From: Betaproteobacteria bacterium
Lineage (GTDB): Bacteria; Pseudomonadota; Gammaproteobacteria; Burkholderiales; CAIKXV01
Length of the DNA: 13,933 nucleotides
Direction: 5' to 3'
NCBI GenBank assembly: GCA_947456915.1
Contig: CANGUQ010000046.1
Location: 1-13,933 of the forward strand
In this document: positions 6,258 through 13,307 of the stretch, in pieces
Layout: the number at the start of each line of letters is the position of its first letter
Numbering within the stretch: the stretch's first letter is position 1
Made by a program: the position numbers and the translations under genes
Notes under the pieces: model-generated
Databases searched by the model: none
The model's input: only the letters and a program-made list of their open reading frames with translations
What the model was told of the DNA's origin: nothing

Positions 6258-7709
6258 TCAGCGCGGCGGTCCCGATTCCAGCGCCGGTGCGATGTGGTGC
6301 TCGCGCGACTGCGTCATCAGCGAGCCGACGATCATGCCCATCAGCGCGAACGCGAGCCCGACCAGTTGCGGCGGCCACATCGTGTCGGATCCGAACAGCT
6401 CCATCGCGACCCACGTGCCGGCGCCGAGCACGATCGCCATCACCGCGCCACCGTTGGTGGCACGCCTCCAGTACAGGCCGAACACCAGCGGCACGAAGGC
6501 GGTGACCAGCGTCACCTTGTAGGCGTTCTGCACCATCTCGTACATCGTGCTGCGCGAATTCAGCGCGAACAGCAGCGCACCCATCGAGAAGGTGATCAGC
6601 ACCAGGCGCACGGTGAGCAGCAGTTGCCGATCGCCCATGTGCCGGACGAAGGGCTTGATCACGTTCTCGGAGAAGATCGACGCGGGCGCGAGCAGCGCGC
6701 CCGAGGCGGTGGAGAGAATCGCCGACAGCAGCGCCCCGAAGAACATCGCCTGCGCCCACAGCGGCACCTGCGCGAGTACCGCGTCGGGCAGGATGCGCTG
6801 GATCTCGCGCGCGTCGTCGGACTCGAACAGCTTCGCCATCGACGGATCGATGGTGAGCGCGGCGAACGCGATGAAGATCGGCACGAAGGCAAGACAGAAG
6901 TACAGTACCGCGCCCAGCAGCGACGCGCGCACCGCGGTCTTCTCGTCCTTCGCCGATGTCACGCGCTGGAACACGTCCTGCTGCGGAATCGACCCCAGTG
7001 CCAGAGTGAGGAAGGCCGCGACGAACGGCAGCCACTCGGCGAGTCCCCCGCTCGGCCAGAACGCGAACTTGTCCGCGTCGATCGCCGCCTGCACCACCAC
7101 GCCCGCGCCGCCGGCCATGCCGGCCATCAGCACCGCCACCGAGATCAGGCCGACGATGATGACCACGGTCTGGAACAGGTCGGTCAGCGCCACCGACCAC
7201 ATGCCGCCCCAGATCGTGTAGCCCACCACCACGACGGTGCCGATGATGATTCCCGTCGACAGCGAGATCGCACCGCCGGAGAGCACCATCAGCACCAGCC
7301 CGAGCGCGGTGAGCTGCGCCGATGTCCAGCCGAGGTAGGACAGGCCGATCGCCAAACTGGTGATCACCTCCACCGGCTTGTTGTAGCGCTTGCGGTAGAA
7401 GTCGCCGATGGTGAGCAGGTTCATCCGGTAGAACGAGCGCGCGAAGAACAGCGCGACCAGCAGCAGGCAGGCGCTCGCGCCGAACGGGTCGGCGACGATG
7501 CCGCCCAGGCCGTCGCGGGTGAAGGTGGCCGACACCGACAGCACGGTCTCCGCGCCGAACCAGGTGGCGAACACCGTGGCCAGGCTGATGTACAGCGGCA
7601 GGCTGCGCCCGGCGACCATGAAGTCCTTCGCGTCGTGCACGCGGCTGGCGGCATACAGGCCGATGCCGATGGAGAGCAACAGGTAGAGGGCGACGATGGT
7701 GATCAGCAT
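6258..7709 (-). CDS. Sodium:solute symporter (SSS family)
   Basis: The 483-residue protein is rich in hydrophobic helices (about 13) and matches the sodium:solute symporter family, inner-membrane carriers of the LeuT fold that take up sugars, proline, pantothenate, carboxylates and similar solutes with Na+. Diagnostic motifs are YTIWGGMWSVALTDLFQ (164-180, the GG...TD..Q signature), GSIPQQDVFQRVTSAKDEKTA (239-259), and a helix reading AILSTASGALLAPASI (330-345) whose Ser/Thr residues fit the sodium site. Length is typical. The ATG at 7709 is preceded by GAGG with a 5-base spacer. It is the first gene of a probable two-gene unit with the papain-fold gene, which points to uptake of that protein's substrate. 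The family's substrates cannot be read from sequence alone. Confidence 0.93.
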   Translation of the reverse strand: MLITIVALYLLLSIGIGLYAASRVHDAKDFMVAGRSLPLYISLATVFATWFGAETVLSVSATFTRDGLGGIVADPFGASACLLLVALFFARSFYRMNLLTIGDFYRKRYNKPVEVITSLAIGLSYLGWTSAQLTALGLVLMVLSGGAISLSTGIIIGTVVVVGYTIWGGMWSVALTDLFQTVVIIVGLISVAVLMAGMAGGAGVVVQAAIDADKFAFWPSGGLAEWLPFVAAFLTLALGSIPQQDVFQRVTSAKDEKTAVRASLLGAVLYFCLAFVPIFIAFAALTIDPSMAKLFESDDAREIQRILPDAVLAQVPLWAQAMFFGALLSAILSTASGALLAPASIFSENVIKPFVRHMGDRQLLLTVRLVLITFSMGALLFALNSRSTMYEMVQNAYKVTLVTAFVPLVFGLYWRRATNGGAVMAIVLGAGTWVAMELFGSDTMWPPQLVGLAFALMGMIVGSLMTQSREHHIAPALESGPPR

Positions 7710-7975
7710 GGAGACCTCGGCGAAAACGACGCGGGCGCAAGTTTGCCCGGACGCAACGAGCGTGCCAAGGGCGGCACGTTCCGCCATCCCTTCCTGGGAG
7801 GCATCCACGCGAACGACGGAGTTTCCGCGACGGCACGCCCGCCCGAACAAGGGTTGATCCAAGGCCGCTTGTCCTGCCGCGGGACTCGCTGGCGTTCTGA
7901 CGTCTGCCAGCCTGACAACGACGCCCGATACCTGGGAGTCGCCGCGCGGACCACGCGAAAGAGGGCAGGCCACGC
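7710..7975. other. Divergent intergenic region, symporter / ORF6N gene
   Basis: These 266 bases should contain the symporter promoter. I see no convincing sigma-70 hexamers on either strand. A 6-bp inverted repeat (CGTGCC, 6-base loop, GGCACG) lies at 7761-7778, about 52-69 bases upstream of the symporter ATG. It is a possible regulator site, but short enough to be chance. Confidence 0.4.
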
Positions 7976-8599
7976 TTGAAGTCGACCACTGCGACCCTCG
8001 ACGCCATCACGCACTGCCCCCGCTTCGCACGCGAGCAGCGTGTGCTGCGTGATGCCGGTCTGGCGCAGCTTCACGGTGTGCAGACTCGCCGCCTCGATGA
8101 GCAAGTGCGCCGCAATCAGCGGCGTTTCCCCGAGGACTTCGCCTTCCAGCTCACCGGCGAGGAGTTCGACGCGTTGATGTCGCGATTTGCGACATCAAAC
8201 GGCCGTGGCCGTGGCGGCTGCCGCAAGCGTCCTCTGGCGTTTACCGAACACGGCGCCCTGATGGCGGCCATCGTGCTCGACTCGGCTCGCGCCACCGAGA
8301 CTTCGGTCCACGTCGTGCGCGCCGTCGTGCGCATGCGCGACTTGATCGCGTCGCACAAGGCGCCGGGCCGGCAGGCTCGCAGAGCTGGAGCGGCGCATCG
8401 ACTCTCGGGACGAGCCTGTCGTCGACATCCTCGGTGCGACACGACAGCTCATGGCTGCGCCTGCCTCGCCGCCGCGACGAGCGATCGGATTCGTCAACCC
8501 GGAAGAGCGAAGGAAGCAGCCCGAACGAGTCGGGCGACTACCACCACGCAAACACCTGCCACCCCAGCAACGCGAGCAACGTCGCCGCAATCACCGTGA
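7976..8599 (+). pseudogene. ORF6N-domain gene, frameshifted and without its own stop
   Basis: The first 125 codons encode an ORF6N domain, a DNA-binding-associated domain of phage and plasmid proteins: EQRVLRDAGLAQLHGVQT, EQVRRNQRRFPEDFAFQLT, AFTEHGALM and VRMRDLIASHK follow the family order. After that the frame degenerates into arginine-rich sequence ending at 8599. Skipping one base in the GGG at 8365-8367 restores the expected continuation in another frame: LAELERRIDSRDEPVVDI, then ATRQLM and the typical tail PPRRAIGF near 8466-8492. That frame has no stop near its expected end and stays open through the antisense of ubiB. So both a frameshift and loss of the stop codon are indicated, and the gene is probably a remnant. 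The start is a TTG at 7976 with a weak ribosome site; the frame overlaps the 3' end of ubiB (8538) tail to tail. Sequencing error at the GGG run is the alternative. Confidence 0.7.
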
Positions 8600-10055
8600 G
8601 CAGCAGCGTCTGCCTGCGCTGCTGGCGGATCAGCCGGCGCAGTTCGACCACCAGCGCGTCGTTGCGCCCGGGCTTGAGCGCCTGCGCGACCTGCCGCGGG
8701 ATCTGCGGCAGCAGCGTCGCCCAGCCCGGCGCCTCGTCCTGGATCCCGCGCAGCAGCGCACGCCAGCCCACCTGCTCGCTCATCCAGCGCTCCAGATACG
8801 GCTGTGCGGTCTTCCACAGGTCCAGGTCGGGGTCCAGATCGCGTCCGAGCCCCTCGATGTTGAGCAGCGTCTTCTGCAGCAGCACCAGCTGCGGCTGGAT
8901 CTCGACGTTGAAGCGGCGCGAGGTCTGGAACAGCCGCAGCAGCACCTTGCCCAGCGAGATCTCCTTCAGCGGCCTGTCGAAGATCGGCTCGCACACCGCG
9001 CGGATCGCGCCCTCGAATTCGTCCACGCGCGTGTTCGGCGGCACCCACCCTGCTTCCAGATGCGCCATCGCCACGCGCTTGTAGTCGCGACGGAAGAAGG
9101 CGAGGAAGTTCTGCGCGAGATAGTTCTTGTCGACGTCGGTCAGGGTGCCGACGATGCCGAAGTCCAGCGCGATGTAGCGCCCGTCGGCGCCGACGAAGAT
9201 GTTGCCCGGATGCATGTCGGCGTGAAAGAAGCCGTCGCGGAACACCTGCGCGAAGAAGATCTCCACGCCCGCGCGCGCCAGTGCCGGGATGTCGATACCT
9301 GCGGCACGGATCTCGTCGATGTGCGAGATCGGAATGCCGTGCATGCGCTCCATCACCAGCACGTCGGTGGCACACCAGTCCCAGTAGATCTCCGGTACCA
9401 CCAGCAACGCGGAGTCGACGAAGTTGCGCCGCAACTGGCTGGCACTGGACGCCTCCTTCATCAGATCGAGTTCATCGACCAGGTGCTTCTCGAACTCGCG
9501 CACCACGTCGCGCGGGCGCAGCCGCTTGCCATCGGCCCACAGCGTCTCGATCAATCCTGCTGCGGCGTCGAGCAGCCCGAGGTCATTCTCGATCACGCGC
9601 GCGATGCCGGGACGCAGCACCTTCACCGCGACTTCGCGCCCGTCGGGCAGCACCGCGAAGTGCACCTGCGCCACCGACGCGCTGGCAATCGGCTGCGCAT
9701 CGAAACTGGCAAACACCTGATCGACCGGCTTGCGGTAGACGCGCTCGAGCGTCTCGTACACCTGCACGGTGGGAAACGGCGGCACCTGGTCCTGCAGCCG
9801 CGCGAGCTCGTCGGCAATGTCGGTGGGGATCAGGTCGCGGCGGGTGGACAGCACCTGCCCGAACTTCACGAAGATCGGGCCGAGGTCTTCCAGCGCCATG
9901 CGCAGGCGCTCGCCGCGCGGCGCGTCCGCGCGGCGAGCGCCCGCCTTGCGCAGCAGCGGGCGCAGCGCGCGGAACCGCTCGTGCCCGAGCACGAAACTGT
10001 CCAGCCCGTAGCGATAGGTGACCTGCAGGATGCGCAGGAGCCGCAGCAGCCGCAT
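8538..10055 (-). CDS. ubiB: UbiB, ubiquinone biosynthesis atypical kinase/ATPase
   Basis: The 505-residue protein matches UbiB, the ADCK/ABC1-family membrane protein needed for aerobic ubiquinone synthesis, thought to use ATP hydrolysis to make polyprenyl precursors available to the Ubi complex. The family motifs appear in order: LGPIFVKFGQVLSTRRDLIP with the KxGQ element (K64-Q67), the alanine-rich loop IASASVAQVH (123-132) replacing the normal glycine loop, the ATP-site lysine K145 (VAVK), E195 in DELDL, the catalytic-loop motif HADMHPGN (278-285) and DFG (298-300). A hydrophobic segment at about 480-503 anchors the C-terminus. Length is close to the 546 residues of E. coli UbiB. The ATG at 10055 gives the usual N-terminus, and the stop is TAG at 8538. 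In betaproteobacteria it normally follows ubiJ directly; here two transport-type genes intervene. Its 3' end is overlapped by the ORF6N remnant. Confidence 0.96.
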   Translation of the reverse strand: MRLLRLLRILQVTYRYGLDSFVLGHERFRALRPLLRKAGARRADAPRGERLRMALEDLGPIFVKFGQVLSTRRDLIPTDIADELARLQDQVPPFPTVQVYETLERVYRKPVDQVFASFDAQPIASASVAQVHFAVLPDGREVAVKVLRPGIARVIENDLGLLDAAAGLIETLWADGKRLRPRDVVREFEKHLVDELDLMKEASSASQLRRNFVDSALLVVPEIYWDWCATDVLVMERMHGIPISHIDEIRAAGIDIPALARAGVEIFFAQVFRDGFFHADMHPGNIFVGADGRYIALDFGIVGTLTDVDKNYLAQNFLAFFRRDYKRVAMAHLEAGWVPPNTRVDEFEGAIRAVCEPIFDRPLKEISLGKVLLRLFQTSRRFNVEIQPQLVLLQKTLLNIEGLGRDLDPDLDLWKTAQPYLERWMSEQVGWRALLRGIQDEAPGWATLLPQIPRQVAQALKPGRNDALVVELRRLIRQQRRQTLLLTVIAATLLALLGWQVFAWW

Positions 10056-10133
10056 CGATCGCTCAGTCCGGGCGCGCGGGGCGAAGCACTACAGACCGCA
10101 TCGGGTGCGACATCGGGACACTCGATTCGAGGT

Positions 10134-11054
10134 TCAGATCGAGGGCGGGTCTTCGGCGACCGCACGCTGCGCGAACTGCGGATCGATGTACGCCTCGTAC
10201 GGATGCGCAATGCCGATCGCTCCGGCCGCGTGCATGGCATCACGCTTCCACTCGAGCCCGACACGCTGCACCACGGGCGAGGTACTCCACACGCCGGAGG
10301 CCTTGTACTCGTCGCAGCAGGCGATCAGCGTCGCACGCGGCACGTCGGGCAGGTACGGGGCGACCACTGCGGCAAGGTCGCTGCCCGGGTGCGCGGCGAT
10401 CCACTTCTGCGTGCGGTACATCGCGCGCGTGACCGCCAGCACCGCTTCCGGGTGCTCGCGGATGAATGCGCGCGTGGTGTTGAACGTCGTGTAGCAGGCG
10501 AGCCCGCGCTCGGCCGCGCGGTACCACAGGTGCCCGACGCCCTCGGCCAGCAGCGTCTGTACATCGGGCTGGAACAGCTGGATCACGTCGACCTCGCCGG
10601 CGCGCAGCGCCGCCACGTTCTGCGCCATCGTGCGGTCTGGCGCGAGCGCGACCTGCGCCGGGTCGATGCCCGCGAGCTGCAGATCACGGCGCAGGGTGAC
10701 CCACGGCGTGGGCACTTCGCTCACCACCGCCACCCGCGGACCGACCAGATCGGCGAGCCTGAACTGCGGTCTGGGCGTGCGCCCGATCAGGAAGAACGGA
10801 TCACGCCCGACCACCTCGCAGAAGCCGACCGCGTCGGACGCGGGATTCTGATGCAGCGCCAGCATCAGCCGCATCGGCCCGCCCCACGACACCTGCCCGG
10901 CGCCCTCGGCGAGCATGCGGATCGTGTGCGCCGAGCTCTCCGGCGTGATCATCTTCACGTCGAGCCCCTCGGCTGCATAGGCGCCGAGCGCCTCGGTCGC
11001 GTAGAACGGCGCGTAGAACAGCGCGCGGAAGGCTTCGATCAGGGTCAGCTTCAT
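10134..11054 (-). CDS. NMT1/THI5-like substrate-binding-domain protein without signal peptide
   Basis: The 306-residue product has the periplasmic-binding-protein type II fold of the NMT1/THI5-like (TauA/SsuA/ThiY) group: the first strand LTLIEAFRALFYAPFYATEALGAYA, EGLDVKMITP (29-38), an allelic GQVSWGGP segment, DLVGPRVAVVSEVPTP (102-117) and AALRAGEVDVIQLFQPD. Such proteins usually deliver solutes to ABC importers. The ATG at 11054 begins directly at the first strand, and the residues encoded upstream (to 11111) are not signal-like, so the protein appears cytoplasmic as encoded. The lysine/histidine pair and the cysteine-rich CCCFC motif of yeast THI5, a pyrimidine synthase, are not seen, so I do not call it that enzyme. 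No ABC permease or ATPase gene is present. It is 78 bases upstream of ubiB on the same strand and could be co-transcribed with it. It is divergent from the second Bug receptor. Confidence 0.8.
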   Translation of the reverse strand: MKLTLIEAFRALFYAPFYATEALGAYAAEGLDVKMITPESSAHTIRMLAEGAGQVSWGGPMRLMLALHQNPASDAVGFCEVVGRDPFFLIGRTPRPQFRLADLVGPRVAVVSEVPTPWVTLRRDLQLAGIDPAQVALAPDRTMAQNVAALRAGEVDVIQLFQPDVQTLLAEGVGHLWYRAAERGLACYTTFNTTRAFIREHPEAVLAVTRAMYRTQKWIAAHPGSDLAAVVAPYLPDVPRATLIACCDEYKASGVWSTSPVVQRVGLEWKRDAMHAAGAIGIAHPYEAYIDPQFAQRAVAEDPPSI

Positions 11055-11267
11055 CTGCAACTCGCAAGTGTCGGGGTAAACGGGCGCGCCTCTTGCATCC
11101 GATGATCGCACGGCGCGCGCGGCAGCGCCCGTGCCTGTCGGGCGCCGCGCCGATGCCGGCGTGCCGTACAGTGTCGGCTGCGCGCCGATCGCATCACCCG
11201 CTCGTGGCGCAGGGATCGGTTGCGTCCCTGCGATGCCGACGCGCCGAACCCGTCATCAGGAGGCCCC

Positions 11268-12296
11268 ATGTCCCAGAGCCGCTTCGTCCCGCACCCGACC
11301 CGGCACGCTGCCCACCCCGGCCCACGCCAAGCGCTGCCCCGGGTGCTTGCGCTGCTTGCCGCATGTGCGCTGGGCGCCACTGCTGCCACCGGCCACGCGC
11401 AGGACTTCCCGCAGCGCGCGGTCCGCCTGGTCGTGCCGTTTCCGCCGGGCGGCGCCACCGATGGCCTGGCGCGGATCCTCGCGCAGGGCCTCGCCGCCAG
11501 CTGGGGCCAGCAGATCGTGGTCGACAGCCGCCCCGGCGCAGGCGGCAACATCGCGGCCGACATCGTCGCCAGGACGGCACCCGACGGCTACACGCAGATC
11601 ATGGTCGGGCTCAACCACGCGGCCAACCTGAGCCTGTACCGCAAGCTGAACTACCACCCGCTGCGCGACTTCACGCCGATCACCCAGGTGGTGGCGATCG
11701 ACACCTTCCTCGCCGTGCACCCGTCGCTGCCGGTGAAGTCGGTGCAGGAGCTGCTCGCGCTCGCGCGCGCGAAGCCGGGCGCGCTCAACTATGCCTCCGG
11801 CGGCAACGGCAGTTCGCCGCACATGGCGATGGAGCTGTTCAAGAGCCTGACCCGGGCGGATATCGTGCACGTGCCGTACAAGGGCACCGAGTCGATCACG
11901 GGCCTGATGCGCGGCGAGGCGGCGATGATCTTCGAGAACATGATCTCGATCGGCCCGGCGGTGAAGACGGGCAAGCTGCGCGTGCTCGCTGTGGGCAGCC
12001 CGCGCCGCTCGACCGCGATGCCACAGGTACCCACGGTTGCGGAGTCCGGCGTGCCCGGCTACAGCGTGACGCTGTGGTTCGGGCTGCTCGGGCCGGCCGC
12101 CGTGCCGAAGGCGGTCGTGGACAAGATGCACCGCGATGTCGTGGCCGTGCTGAAGACCCCCGATGTGCGCGAGCGCTTCACTGCGCTGGGCGCCGAGCCG
12201 GTAGGCAGCACGCCAGCGGAGTTCGAGGCATTCATCCGCGCCGAAATCGGCAAGTGGGAGACGGTGATTCGCGGCGCCGGGATCCAGGTCGACTGA
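11268..12296 (+). CDS. Second Bug/TctC-family periplasmic solute receptor
   Basis: The 342-residue protein is another Bug-family solute receptor. A long N-terminal extension leads into a hydrophobic signal core at about 24-41, with cleavage after GHA near residue 44. Motifs match the family: VRLVVPFPPGGATD (52-65), DSRPGAGGN, TAPDGYT, HPSLPVKSV, VPYKG, and a C-terminal EFEAFIRAEIGKWETVI. The ATG at 11268 has a strong AGGAGG with a 4-base spacer. It resembles the receptor at 3852-4841 throughout but clearly differs, so the two are old paralogues with probably different ligands. It sits inside the ubi block on the opposite strand to ubiJ and ubiB. No TctA/TctB partner is present. The 187 bases between its stop and the ubiJ stop hold nothing I recognise. 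Confidence 0.92.
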   Translation: MSQSRFVPHPTRHAAHPGPRQALPRVLALLAACALGATAATGHAQDFPQRAVRLVVPFPPGGATDGLARILAQGLAASWGQQIVVDSRPGAGGNIAADIVARTAPDGYTQIMVGLNHAANLSLYRKLNYHPLRDFTPITQVVAIDTFLAVHPSLPVKSVQELLALARAKPGALNYASGGNGSSPHMAMELFKSLTRADIVHVPYKGTESITGLMRGEAAMIFENMISIGPAVKTGKLRVLAVGSPRRSTAMPQVPTVAESGVPGYSVTLWFGLLGPAAVPKAVVDKMHRDVVAVLKTPDVRERFTALGAEPVGSTPAEFEAFIRAEIGKWETVIRGAGIQVD

Positions 12297-12483
12297 GACC
12301 GCCTGCCGATGCCGCTCGGCAGCAGCCACTCAGGTGCGGCGGCGCCCGACTTCGCCGCGCGGGAGTCAGCTCCGACCGAAGCACGGGCCGTGATGCCGTG
12401 CCGGCCGCGCTGCGATCTGCGCTGCGTGGTGCGGCTCGCGCCCGGGACCGAGACGCTGCGCGCGGCAGCCGCTGCCGGGTGGA

Positions 12484-13071
12484 TCAGCCGTGCCGCGCCG
12501 CCGTCAGCCGGTCGATACGCTTGGCAAGGCGTTCGACGTCGTCGCGCAGGTGGTCGATCCCGGTGACGAACGCGGCGACCTCTTCGGCGCGGGCAAGCAC
12601 GGGCTGCTCGTCGGTGAGGAACTGGCGCCCCGAGCGCGCGAGGGAGGCGGCGAGTTCGCCGGGCACTCGCGCCACGGCTTCGCCCGCGCGGACGATCCGG
12701 TGCGCAGCGATGTCGCCGACGACACGGCTGATGTCAGCCTCGACGTCCCAGCGCAGGTGCACGAACAGATACTCCAGATCGGCCGCCAGCCCGACGTTGC
12801 CGCTCACGCCGATCTGACGGCGCGCCTGCGGGTCGCGTGCCATCAACGCGGGCAGCGCCGACAGCGGCACGGCGATCGTCACGGTCGGCACGCTGTCTGC
12901 TGCCGCGGTGAACAGGCCCTGATCGTCGATCGCCAGCTCGATCACGATTGCCCCGAGTTCGAGCCGCACTGCGTCGCCAGCGTGCGGCCGCAGGCGGTCG
13001 CGTGCCCACGACTGCGCAGCCAGCATGTGATTGAGGGCGCCGATCAGCATCGGCTCGAACGGCAGGCGCAT
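12484..13071 (-). CDS. ubiJ: UbiJ, SCP2-domain ubiquinone biosynthesis accessory factor
   Basis: The 195-residue protein fits UbiJ, the SCP2-domain lipid-binding factor of the soluble Ubi complex that carries hydrophobic ubiquinone intermediates. The SCP2 domain covers about 8-115: the start FEPMLIGALNHMLAAQ, then LELGAIVIELAIDDQG, TVTIAVPLSALPALM, and IGVSGNVGLAADLEYLFVHLRWDVEADIS, where family members have the same G-N-x-x-L-A run and the W-D-x-E-x-D-x-S end. The C-terminal part (about 150-190) is charged and helical, matching the coiled-coil tail that partners UbiK. The length matches the E. coli protein (201 residues). The ATG at 13071 gives the expected N-terminus. Identity is supported by ubiB and a Tim44-domain gene on the same strand. 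The palindromic repeats in the 236-base gap upstream may separate its transcription from the gene before it. Confidence 0.92.
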   Translation of the reverse strand: MRLPFEPMLIGALNHMLAAQSWARDRLRPHAGDAVRLELGAIVIELAIDDQGLFTAAADSVPTVTIAVPLSALPALMARDPQARRQIGVSGNVGLAADLEYLFVHLRWDVEADISRVVGDIAAHRIVRAGEAVARVPGELAASLARSGRQFLTDEQPVLARAEEVAAFVTGIDHLRDDVERLAKRIDRLTAARHG

Positions 13072-13223
13072 CCGCCGAGTATCCCCGAAAAACCTCCAGC
13101 CGACTGTGCCGGTAGCGCGGTGGGCCGTTCACCGCGAGGCACACGCACGGCTGCTGCGCCCGGGCACGCAGGCCGACAGCCCCCGCCACGAGCCCACCCC
13201 TTCCCGCTCGTCAGCTTTGTAAC

Positions 13224-13238
13224 AGGGGCCTGGCCCCT
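13224..13238. repeat. GGGGCC palindrome, left copy of an inverted pair
   Basis: AGGGGCC and GGCCCCT are 7-bp arms around a single T. The 16 bases at 13224-13239 are the exact reverse complement of 13256-13271 in the right copy, so the two palindromes also form a larger inverted pair with 16 bases between them. This arrangement resembles paired REP elements. Confidence 0.7.
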
Positions 13239-13249
13239 TGCAGAAAGCG

Positions 13250-13278
13250 ACGAAAAAGGGGCCAGGCCCCTTTTTCGT
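13250..13278. repeat. Perfect 29-base palindrome, right copy; possible bidirectional terminator
   Basis: The 14-base arms (ACGAAAAAGGGGCC and its reverse complement) flank a single A. A GC-rich core followed by a five-T run on either strand gives the form of a rho-independent terminator in both directions. It lies 30 bases beyond the stop of the Tim44-domain gene (13308) and would end that transcript before ubiJ. Together with the left copy it looks like a REP-type dispersed element that doubles as a terminator. The single-base centre means the real RNA loop must open one or two pairs. Confidence 0.75.
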
Positions 13279-13307
13279 ACTGCCGGACTGTTCCGGTGCG
13301 GGGGTGT

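Larger units (their letters stand above)
13072..13307. other. Intergenic region between the Tim44-domain gene and ubiJ
   Basis: These 236 bases contain the two palindromic repeats described separately. The remainder has no recognisable promoter or coding signal. A ubiJ promoter may lie at 13072-13220 if the repeats stop read-through. Confidence 0.4.

Noticed and set aside
5763..7979. A 738-codon open frame on the plus strand across the symporter and part of the papain-fold gene
   Set aside because: It is antisense to the symporter, with low-complexity His/Arg/Gln composition. The symporter frame carries real motifs and a ribosome site.
5329..8010. An 893-codon minus-strand open frame overlapping the symporter and papain-fold genes in another phase
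   Set aside because: It is an out-of-phase shadow rich in Arg and Ala; both true frames in the region have family motifs.
8451..11105. An 884-codon open frame on the plus strand across ubiB and the NMT1/THI5-like gene
   Set aside because: It is antisense to two confidently identified genes, is histidine-, arginine- and glutamine-rich like other GC-driven antisense frames, and resembles no family beyond the ORF6N tail at its very start.
11167..11172. TACAGT as a possible -10 for the second Bug receptor
   Set aside because: No -35-like hexamer lies at a suitable distance, and such matches are expected by chance.
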